This document shows, piece by piece, positions 6,363 through 12,467 of a DNA stretch of 14,219 nucleotides. The stretch lies in NCBI GenBank assembly GCA_003156495.1, contig PMHC01000160.1:1424-15642 (forward strand), in the 5' to 3' direction. A program made the position numbers and the translations under genes. The notes below the pieces were generated by a model. The model searched no databases. It was not told the origin of the DNA and worked only from the letters and a program-made list of their open reading frames with translations. The first letter of the stretch is position 1. Each line of letters opens with the position of its first letter. Source of the stretch: Acidobacteriaceae bacterium. Lineage in GTDB: Bacteria > Acidobacteriota > Terriglobia > Terriglobales > Acidobacteriaceae.

Positions 6363-6492
6363 CTTATTGCTCCGGGATTCCGCCGATAGGGCAAGGGGGC
6401 GGAGTGAAGGTCCCCCCCCTCGCCTTGTTGGCCCGGTTAAATGTTTGACAACCGCTTACCAAGTGATCCTGTCGCCAATTTGCTGCTTGCTT

Positions 6493-7890
6493 CTACTCGA
6501 TCGTCAGCAGGAGACAGGCGTGAGGATCGAGCGTCGCACTCATGCGCGCGCCTGGTTGCAGATGCTCTCCAGTCCACACGTTCCATAGCTTGCGCGGATC
6601 GGCTTTCAGCGCGAAATCGGTCAAGGGGCGATCCACAGCCATTGATTTGTCACCCAGGTTGAACAAGGCCAGGGCATGTTGATTTCCTGGAAGATCCGCG
6701 GTCCAGACGACGAGATCGCCTTCATGCAGCACCTGTCTGGAAGCCGTGGCGGTCTGGTCGATGCGCAACATGCCGGCATTCGTCAGCAGCGACACGGTGT
6801 CTTTGTCTAGAAGTGTCAGATTGGCGCCGGCAATCAGCGGACTGCGCACCATAGCCCAGAGGCTCAACTGGGTCCGCTGTTCATCGGGCGTCAGGTTGGT
6901 ATGGCGCGGCCCTGGGCCTACGTCGGGGAACGGTCTCAATTCACCCACCGGCAGCATATCCGCATCCGGCCAATTACCGGGTTTGACGTAAGGCGCCCAG
7001 CGAGCAGCATTCTCGAACTGGTTCTTGATCCCGATCGGGTAAGGCCGGTTGTGGCTATCCCACATGTCCCAAATATCGTTCGATATGCGCCACATCTGGG
7101 CAAGCTCGCCAACTTCGGCCTGGTGTGAGAGTTGCGTTGGCCCTGGAGACAGGCTCAGAACGATGTCGCGGCCGCTGCGCTGAATTGCCAGATGAAGCTG
7201 TCGTATCTCGTTCGCTTTGTACGGATGATCCGAGATGCAGTCCACCTTCAGAAGATCAACGCCCCATCTGGCATATTGGCGCAGCAGAGAGTCATACCAT
7301 GCCTGTCCGGCCGCGTTGTCTTTGATGCCCCAACTGGTGGGATCCCAGGGACAAGGATCGCTTTGATCGGCGGCATCCTGCGCTTTGAAATTTGTCCCCT
7401 CGATAGGAAGATTGCGGGCAACGCTCTCGCGCGGGATGCCGCGTATGATGTGAATTCCAAACTTGAGACCCTGGGAATGAACCCAGCTTGTCAACTGTTC
7501 GAAGCCCTTATTGTTGCCATCCCGCAATGCGGATGGAAAGCGGTCTGTCACGGGAATAAAGCGGCCGTAGTCATCCAAGGCATACTTCAGCAACTCCGGC
7601 TTGGGCCGGTCCTCGGGATTGACCATATACCAGCCCTCATCAATGACAGCGTATTTGTAGCCGGAAGGTTGCAGCTTGGCATGAAGAGCCTCGACATTGT
7701 CCCGGAACTGCTGTTCGTTGATGCGCATCCCGTAGGAATCCCAACTGTTCCAGCCCAGCGGCGGCGTCGGTGCAATTATTTTTTTGGACGCGCCAGTCTG
7801 TTGTGCTGTCAAAATACCCGGTGAGCACAGAAGAAAAGTCAACAGAACTGCGGCCAAGTAACGTAGTTGAAAAAGCTTTCCTGATTTCAC
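6493..7890 (-). CDS. Secreted alpha-galactosidase, glycoside hydrolase family 27
   Basis: A 465-residue exported enzyme of the melibiase family that removes terminal alpha-galactosyl residues, such as those of melibiose, raffinose-type sugars or galactomannan side chains. The GTG start at 7890 is chosen because AAGGAG stands five bases before it; it yields a clean signal peptide (KSGK, hydrophobic core about 9-24, likely cut after LTA at residue 29). The mature part opens with PPLGWNSWDSYG (43-54), the GH27 signature. VDLLKVDC carries the nucleophile Asp217, and GELAQMWRISNDIWDMW carries the acid/base Asp272. A C-terminal beta-domain starts near residue 380 and ends HACLLLTIE. Some GH27 members act on alpha-N-acetylgalactosamine or beta-L-arabinopyranose, so the substrate is inferred. 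It lies downstream of the TonB-dependent receptor on the same strand but behind its terminator, so it probably has its own promoter. Confidence 0.9.
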   Translation of the reverse strand: MKSGKLFQLRYLAAVLLTFLLCSPGILTAQQTGASKKIIAPTPPLGWNSWDSYGMRINEQQFRDNVEALHAKLQPSGYKYAVIDEGWYMVNPEDRPKPELLKYALDDYGRFIPVTDRFPSALRDGNNKGFEQLTSWVHSQGLKFGIHIIRGIPRESVARNLPIEGTNFKAQDAADQSDPCPWDPTSWGIKDNAAGQAWYDSLLRQYARWGVDLLKVDCISDHPYKANEIRQLHLAIQRSGRDIVLSLSPGPTQLSHQAEVGELAQMWRISNDIWDMWDSHNRPYPIGIKNQFENAARWAPYVKPGNWPDADMLPVGELRPFPDVGPGPRHTNLTPDEQRTQLSLWAMVRSPLIAGANLTLLDKDTVSLLTNAGMLRIDQTATASRQVLHEGDLVVWTADLPGNQHALALFNLGDKSMAVDRPLTDFALKADPRKLWNVWTGEHLQPGARMSATLDPHACLLLTIE

Positions 7891-8010
7891 GAAATCTCCT
7901 TTGATCATGCCAGCGCGCGACAGATTCATAGATTTTTGCACAGCAAATCATGAACAGAACTACTTCAACAATTCCGAAATGGCTTTGATAGCCCGCGGTG
8001 AAAGTAGTTT
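7891..8010 (-). other. Upstream region of the alpha-galactosidase gene
   Basis: This must hold the promoter if the gene is transcribed separately, as the terminator at 8285-8314 suggests. I see only weak candidates, such as TATGAA with TTCATG 18 bases before it on minus, and do not call a promoter. It carries no copy of the palindromic operator seen before the receptor gene. Confidence 0.3.
7896..7901 (-). promoter_or_regulatory. Ribosome binding site that fixes the alpha-galactosidase start
   Basis: AAGGAG on minus, then the spacer ATTTC and GTG at 7890. In-frame ATGs further upstream (7941, 7929, 7908) have no such site, and starting there would put polar residues before the signal peptide. 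Confidence 0.75.
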
Positions 8011-8170
8011 TGTAACAGGGCACGACTTTAGTCGTGCCGCATGAGCAGTATTGAGAGAAGCCGGCTTTAGCCACTGAGGGAATGCAAGTTTGGAAAATGC
8101 TTCCCTCAGGGGCTAAAGCCCACGATTATGAGGCGTTTCCACGGCACGACTAAACTCGTGCCCTGTTACA
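8011..8170. repeat. Nested REP-like composite palindrome
   Basis: The outer arms 8011-8039 and 8142-8170 are 29-base inverted repeats with one mismatch. Each arm is itself palindromic around GGCACGACT; the left arm contains GGCACGACTTTAGTCGTGCC, two 9-base half-sites around TT. Inside are inner arms 8063-8082 (GGCTTTAGCC-A-CTGAGGGAA) and 8101-8120, inverted copies with one mismatch. The whole unit could fold into one long stem with side hairpins. It resembles bacterial REP/BIME units moved by REP-associated tyrosine transposases. No transposase is encoded here. It lies between the receptor terminator and the alpha-galactosidase gene. Confidence 0.8.
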
Positions 8171-8240
8171 GTGCCTGAATTCCAGGCCTTTCACTGCTGT
8201 CTGTTGACGTGCTTCGATTCATCCGTAGTCCTTGGGATTT

Positions 8241-8257
8241 CAAGGGCAAAGCCCTTG
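8241..8257. repeat. Short perfect hairpin CAAGGGC-AAA-GCCCTTG
   Basis: A seven-base perfect stem with a three-base loop in the spacer after the receptor terminator. It is not followed by a T-run on either strand, so it is not a classical terminator. It may be another REP-like unit, since GGCTTTGCCC-type words resemble the inner arms of the neighbouring composite repeat. Confidence 0.4.
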
Positions 8258-8284
8258 GCTAGCCCTCAGAAGGCAATTGTTACG

Positions 8285-8314
8285 AAAAAGCGGGGCGCCT
8301 GATCGACGCCCCGC
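8285..8314 (-). terminator. Rho-independent terminator of the TonB-dependent receptor gene
   Basis: On minus, GCGGGGCG (8314-8307), a nine-base loop, then CGCCCCGC (8297-8290) and directly TTTTT (8289-8285). It starts 21 bases after the receptor TAA. The perfect GC-rich eight-base stem plus U-tract is textbook and implies that most transcripts stop before the alpha-galactosidase gene. Confidence 0.85.
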
Positions 8315-8334
8315 CGTACCACGCAAGGCAACCG

Positions 8335-11300
8335 TTACCAGATAATCTTCGCTGAAAGTTGAACATTCCTGGGAATATTCGTTTGCTGATCCCAAGTCAT
8401 GCTGATGGAGCCAGTGTCAGGATCGTTTTCAGACCAAGTATTGATGTAGTAGCCATGATTGCCCCAGGACGGGTGATTGGGAATGTTGTAGCCATCAAGT
8501 CGCACTTCAACTTTCAAACGATCATAAATCGGAACCGTCTTACTCAGACTGATGTCCAATTGCTGAGCGCGTGGATTGCGGATACCGGTATCGCTGATAT
8601 TTTGAGTCTCTGCCCAGGAGGGACGCAGGATGTAGTCAAAGTCGCTGCGCGCCGTTGGGTTGCTTTTCGGGCAACTGGCCCAACTTTCCTTGGTCAGAAT
8701 AGGTTCATTTGCTGCAACGGCAGCGCTACTCGACGTGTCGTAGTAGCCCCAGCAATGGCTGGTACCTTGAATCAAGTTGTAGCCGTTCCAGAACTCGCGC
8801 TTGGGACCGCCGGTCTGTTTGTGAACCTGTTCAAATCCGCTGATACTAACGGGGTTACCTGCCTGGTAGTAGTAGACGACTCCCATGGTCCAGCCGCCGA
8901 CAGCCGAATCGACCAGGCGATTCGAGTTGCCCAGGAATTTACGGCCTTGGCCCACCGGCAGATGCCAGGCGGCGTTGGTCGCAAAGCGCCATTTATAAGT
9001 GCCGGTGTCAATATGGTGGTTGAGGATACGGTAGTCCGTGTCGGCATACCCGCCCGAGTCCATGGTTTTGGACCAGACGAAGTTGCCGTGCGCCGTCAGT
9101 TCGTTGCTCCAGCGATGCGTGGCCACAATCTGCAATGAATCGTACTGTGTACGCCCTCCATTCAGGTCATATTGGGTGATATCGCCGAACTGGGGCATCG
9201 GACGGGTAAATTGCATCTTCTGCAGGTATTTGTTGGAGTAGTATCCATTGCTGTTACCGGTTCTGTCTGTTGAAAAGCCATCAACGTTCCGGAATGGATT
9301 GGCAACCCACTCCGAGTTAGATGCAGCCGTAGAGTCGCTCGGTTGGTTGTTGCAGTTGTTATAGGTGGCGACGGTCGCGCCCATCTCAATATTACAATTT
9401 TCCCTATAACCGAGATTGGTGCGGTTAATGTTGTCGGATGTGCCTTGTTTAGTGCCAATCGTACCCACGTAGCTTACATCGATCGTAGTATGGGCATTGA
9501 GTTGACGCTCGAAGCCTAACGAGTAGTTGATGGCGCTAGGGATCTTGTATTGATAGTTACCGACGTTAGGGCTGTCGCCTAACTCCGTCATCAAACCATA
9601 ACTAGATTGCACCGGCATGGAGATCGTCGGAAATGGATTGTTGATTGGGTTGCCGTTCTGATGCGCTCCACTATCCGTGCTGCCGACGTAGGTTGTTGAC
9701 TGACTGAATCCGTAGTTGAAGCCTCGCCCTGGATACTGGAGGTAGGTCGTCCCGAAGCCGCCGCGAATGACCGTCTTGTGATCCAGCAAGTATGCGAAAC
9801 CGATGCGCGGCTGAACGAGGAATTTGTTCATGGCAAATATTGTTCGAGGCTGGCCGTTGACGCCGGCAAATTGCAATCCGCCCACGAGGGCCACTTCGTT
9901 CGGCAACGCCGACGTGATCTCCGACATGACCGGATTCAGAGAGGTCGTATCCAGAGTGGTGCTGTTGATTTTGTTGTGATGTTCTGAAGGACCGCCTTGA
10001 AAATCCCAGCGCAGACCAAGATTGATCGTCAGCTTGTTTGTCAGCTTCCAATCGTCCTGTGCAAACGGAGCGAAATACGGATAACTGTAATAGGAATTTG
10101 CATTCACGTCGAAATTGCCACCGTCCATGTAGCCAAGCAGGAAAGAGGCAAGGCCAAGACCTGTGGTGTTGTTTTGGCTGTCAGTGGTATTAAAGGCTTG
10201 GGCGCGGGTCCAGCCGCCATACACGTCGAAATAGCCTGAGGAGTCGTCTCCAGTGTAGCTGCTGGCCTGCATCCAGCGATAATCGAGGCCAGCCTTGAAG
10301 GTGTGCTTGCCACCCACGTAGGTCCACAAAGGCATGCCGGCGATCGTGTTGGAAATCGTCTGCGTGTTGCCGCCATTGGGGCCATTGTTGCCAATGCTCG
10401 TCAAGCCGCCGGTCACGAACCGAGGGAAGGTCGACGGTGTGCCGGAGATCGCCAAGCTGTTCAGACCAATTTTGGAAAGATCGAAGGGCGTAAGCCCCTG
10501 TTTCTGAGCCTCGAGGTAACGCGTGTACGAGAGATGCAGTTCGACAATCGAGTTGGCGCTGAAGGTGTGCTGGTAATACGCCGTGAAAAAGTGATTCTCA
10601 CGAATCAGCGGGAAAACGCCGGACTCCCCACCGCCGGAAATGCCGTTCCATTCCCCAGGATCTCCATAATTTTGGAAACGCTTGTTCCAGGCATAACGAA
10701 GGTAACCGCGATCGCTGGCGCCAAATGTATGGTCCAGGCGAGCGACGACGTTTTTGAAGGCGTCGGAGCCGGTTCCTTGCCACCTGTAGTTGTTAGTGCA
10801 GTAGGACTGGGCCGCGGCGCAGCTCTGATTCGGTTTCGGATAATAGCCCAAAACCAACTTGGAGGTAGCGTTGAATCGGGTGGGGGGGATGTACGTGCCG
10901 GCACGGTTCCCGCTGAGGCTGCCGAACTCCTGACGAGTTACATTTGCGTCGCTGTTAGGCAGTTGGGGATCGTAAAGGGTAATCGGAAGGTTTCCAGTCG
11001 AGGAACCGCCGTAGTAGTAGTAGTCGCTGAAGTCACCTGTGTCTACAACCGTTTGCGTAGTCGAGCCGGGGCTCCAAGGCGGCACGCTGTCGGCCCCGGA
11101 AAGCGGTTCCTTCTGATGGTAATTTTCAAACTGCGCTTCGAAGAACGTCTTGTTGCGCCCGTTAAACAGATGCGGGACAACGACCGGGCCGTCCGCTTGG
11201 AAGCCGTATTGGTTGCGATTATCGCTCCCTTTGGTGTTATGCTGCACGTCGTTGTAGTGAGTATTGGCATCGAGCCATGTGCGGCGAGCATTCTCGTAGA

Positions 11301-12108
11301 CTTGGCCGTGCAGGGTGTTGGTTCCGGACTTCAAGACGATGTCAAAAATACCGCCGCCTGTGTGGCCGTACTGGGCGTCGTAGGGGTTGGAGACGAACTT
11401 CATCTCCTGGATGCTGGCGGTGGGCGGCACGTAGCCTATGTTACGGCTGCCATTGCCGTCCGAGTTGTTGGGCGAGCCATCCAACTGGAAATCGTTGGAG
11501 TCCGATCCCTGGCCGTTGGTTGAGAATTGCTGGATGGCGCCGTTGTCGAAAGGGCGCACCCATGTCGTGCTATAGCTGGCATTGTTGCCCGTAAAGATAA
11601 CGCCCGGTTCCGTATTGGCAATCAGCATCGGGTTTCCGCCGTTAAGCGGCGCATTTTCAAGCTCATCCGCTGAGTAGACTTCGCCGCGATCGGCATGGGT
11701 CTGGTCGAGCTGGATCTCATCGGCGCGTACTGTCACCGTCTCTTTGGCGGTGCCTGGCTTGAGGGTCAAGTTGACGGTTACCGTAGCTTCCAGTTCCAAA
11801 TGGATTCCGGTCTCTCTTGCCGTATCAAAAATCGGAGCCGTCGCCGATACGTCGTAGAGACCGGGTTGAAGGGCCGTGAAGGTAAAGTCGCCCGTGGAAG
11901 TGGCGACGGTGTTGGTGTCCTGGTTGGTCAATTCATTGTGCAGGGTGACCGTGGCTTTGGGAACCCGGGCTCCGGTCTGATCCGTGACATGCCCGGTGAT
12001 GGCTGTTGATGTCTGTCCGAGCGCACAGTGATTGGCGGTCAGCAGGATCATGAACAGCATCAGTATCCATAGTGAGCAGCGTCGTAACGTCTGTGTGACG
12101 TGTTTCAT
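8335..12108 (-). CDS. TonB-dependent receptor-like outer-membrane protein with N-terminal carboxypeptidase-regulatory-like domain
   Basis: A 1257-residue outer-membrane barrel of the Oar-like type expanded in Acidobacteria, presumed to import large or scarce nutrients, often oligosaccharides, with TonB energy. Residues 1-31 form a signal peptide (QTLRR, hydrophobic core, ALG before QTST). Residues about 35-118 are the carboxypeptidase-regulatory-like beta-sandwich (ITGHVTDQTGARVPKATVTL, later GDFTFTALQPGLYDVSA). A plug-like domain follows (about 120-265), ending GGGIFDIVLKSGTNTLHGQV. The remaining thousand residues alternate Tyr/Trp/Asn-rich strands and end QLSAKIIW, with the terminal aromatic residue typical of barrel proteins. 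No TonB box or SusD-like partner is evident. ATG 12108 is chosen for AAGGAG in front and the signal peptide; the frame is open to 12237 but that extension is not credible. The divergent malectin-domain regulator and downstream alpha-galactosidase suggest an alpha-galactoside as ligand. Confidence 0.9.
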   Translation of the reverse strand: MKHVTQTLRRCSLWILMLFMILLTANHCALGQTSTAITGHVTDQTGARVPKATVTLHNELTNQDTNTVATSTGDFTFTALQPGLYDVSATAPIFDTARETGIHLELEATVTVNLTLKPGTAKETVTVRADEIQLDQTHADRGEVYSADELENAPLNGGNPMLIANTEPGVIFTGNNASYSTTWVRPFDNGAIQQFSTNGQGSDSNDFQLDGSPNNSDGNGSRNIGYVPPTASIQEMKFVSNPYDAQYGHTGGGIFDIVLKSGTNTLHGQVYENARRTWLDANTHYNDVQHNTKGSDNRNQYGFQADGPVVVPHLFNGRNKTFFEAQFENYHQKEPLSGADSVPPWSPGSTTQTVVDTGDFSDYYYYGGSSTGNLPITLYDPQLPNSDANVTRQEFGSLSGNRAGTYIPPTRFNATSKLVLGYYPKPNQSCAAAQSYCTNNYRWQGTGSDAFKNVVARLDHTFGASDRGYLRYAWNKRFQNYGDPGEWNGISGGGESGVFPLIRENHFFTAYYQHTFSANSIVELHLSYTRYLEAQKQGLTPFDLSKIGLNSLAISGTPSTFPRFVTGGLTSIGNNGPNGGNTQTISNTIAGMPLWTYVGGKHTFKAGLDYRWMQASSYTGDDSSGYFDVYGGWTRAQAFNTTDSQNNTTGLGLASFLLGYMDGGNFDVNANSYYSYPYFAPFAQDDWKLTNKLTINLGLRWDFQGGPSEHHNKINSTTLDTTSLNPVMSEITSALPNEVALVGGLQFAGVNGQPRTIFAMNKFLVQPRIGFAYLLDHKTVIRGGFGTTYLQYPGRGFNYGFSQSTTYVGSTDSGAHQNGNPINNPFPTISMPVQSSYGLMTELGDSPNVGNYQYKIPSAINYSLGFERQLNAHTTIDVSYVGTIGTKQGTSDNINRTNLGYRENCNIEMGATVATYNNCNNQPSDSTAASNSEWVANPFRNVDGFSTDRTGNSNGYYSNKYLQKMQFTRPMPQFGDITQYDLNGGRTQYDSLQIVATHRWSNELTAHGNFVWSKTMDSGGYADTDYRILNHHIDTGTYKWRFATNAAWHLPVGQGRKFLGNSNRLVDSAVGGWTMGVVYYYQAGNPVSISGFEQVHKQTGGPKREFWNGYNLIQGTSHCWGYYDTSSSAAVAANEPILTKESWASCPKSNPTARSDFDYILRPSWAETQNISDTGIRNPRAQQLDISLSKTVPIYDRLKVEVRLDGYNIPNHPSWGNHGYYINTWSENDPDTGSISMTWDQQTNIPRNVQLSAKIIW

Positions 12109-12113
12109 GTGGA

Positions 12114-12119
12114 CTCCTT
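12114..12119 (-). promoter_or_regulatory. Ribosome binding site of the receptor gene
   Basis: AAGGAG on minus, five bases before the ATG at 12108. It supports that start over an ATG-like start at 12237. The leader hairpin at 12124-12156 ends only four bases upstream of it. Confidence 0.8.
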
Positions 12120-12123
12120 TTGA

Positions 12124-12156
12124 AGTGAAGTTCAATGTTTGCAACTGAACTTCACT
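12124..12156. promoter_or_regulatory. Perfect 11-bp inverted repeat in the receptor leader
   Basis: AGTGAAGTTCA (12124-12134), an 11-base loop and TGAACTTCACT (12146-12156) pair without mismatch. The repeat sits 16-48 bases before the receptor ATG, directly upstream of its ribosome binding site and downstream of the putative operator. It may be an RNA stem-loop controlling stability or translation of this very long message, or a dimeric protein-binding site. It has no T-run, so it is not an obvious attenuator. Confidence 0.6.
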
Positions 12157-12162
12157 ATTTGA

Positions 12163-12182
12163 GAAAGCGTTTACACGCTTTC
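12163..12182. promoter_or_regulatory. Palindromic LacI-family-like operator before the receptor gene
   Basis: GAAAGCG-TTTACA-CGCTTTC is a perfect seven-base inverted repeat. The 14-mer AGAAAGCGTTTACA (12162-12175) differs only at its first base from the cre-type LacI-family consensus TGWAANCGNTNWCA. Its place about 55-75 bases upstream of the receptor ATG fits an operator over or beside the promoter. LacI-family regulators of sugar genes bind such sites; none is encoded in this window. Confidence 0.55.
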
Positions 12183-12446
12183 GTATTTCTCCTTGTCGCA
12201 AACAGCCTTGACGCAAGACCAATTCAGGCCCGGCCAATGTGGCATATCGTTGACGGGGAGCAATACTAGGGGCAAGAAGACAAAAATGGGAAGGTTAAAG
12301 ATGTTCGCGCCTGTTAAAGGGCTGGTGAAACAGGTGAATATCGTTGATTTTAATGCAGATACGGTTTGAATGGTGTGCAAGTTACAAAGGTTTGCGCTAC
12401 AATGGCGACGCTCAGTAAAATCGGTTGCTGGGGCGGCGAGGAGTAC
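12183..12446. other. Divergent intergenic region between receptor and malectin regulator
   Basis: It must contain the promoter of the regulator gene. TACAAT at 12398-12403 is a good -10-like hexamer, but no matching -35 stands at the usual distance. CCTGTT (12310-12315) and AACAGG about 18 bases on form a loose inverted repeat that could be a binding site. No gene is seen. Confidence 0.35.
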
Positions 12447-12461
12447 ATGGTGGAGGAATAG
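12447..12461 (+). other. Four-codon leader frame (ATG...TAG) in phase with the regulator gene
   Basis: ATG-GTG-GAG-GAA-TAG follows GAGGAG (12438-12443) by three bases and is in the same frame as the regulator, whose first possible start, TTG at 12468, comes six bases after the TAG. It may be a translated leader peptide that feeds re-initiation, or the original start cut off by a nonsense mutation. Confidence 0.4.
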
Positions 12462-12467
12462 CCAGCT

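Larger units (their letters stand above)
5642..6455 (-). mobile_element. IS5-family insertion sequence (IS427/IS1031-like group)
   Basis: About 0.81 kb, the usual size of this group, carrying a transposase split over two frames on minus. The left end reads GGGCGTGTTGACGTTCAT. The right end, reverse-complemented, reads AGCGGTTGTCAAACAT; the two align as an imperfect terminal inverted repeat with one indel. TA dinucleotides sit just outside both ends (5640-5641 and 6457-6458), compatible with a short TA-centred target duplication, but a longer duplication is not clear. Exact borders are uncertain by a few bases. The right end lies about 40 bases from the stop codon of the alpha-galactosidase gene, so the insertion is downstream of it and leaves it intact. 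Confidence 0.8.

Noticed and set aside
7132..7824. A 230-codon open frame on + opposite the alpha-galactosidase
   Set aside because: No recognisable family and complete overlap with a gene whose catalytic motifs are intact.
8241..8257. The CAAGGGC-AAA-GCCCTTG hairpin as a terminator
   Set aside because: No T-run follows on either strand, and a much better terminator lies at 8285-8314.
10303..11523. A 406-codon open frame on + opposite the receptor gene
   Set aside because: It is the antisense shadow of the receptor coding sequence; Val/Ala/Gly/Arg-rich translation, no domain, and the minus frame is clearly the real gene.
12109..12237. Upstream extension of the receptor gene
   Set aside because: It would run through the hairpin and operator, lacks a ribosome binding site and would bury the signal peptide inside the protein.
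3728..12461. TAG recoding, suggested by two in-frame TAG codons (3728-3730 and 12459-12461)
   Set aside because: Lactate dehydrogenase, the phosphoesterase, the alpha-galactosidase and the regulator all end with TAG at natural family ends, so TAG is a normal stop here.
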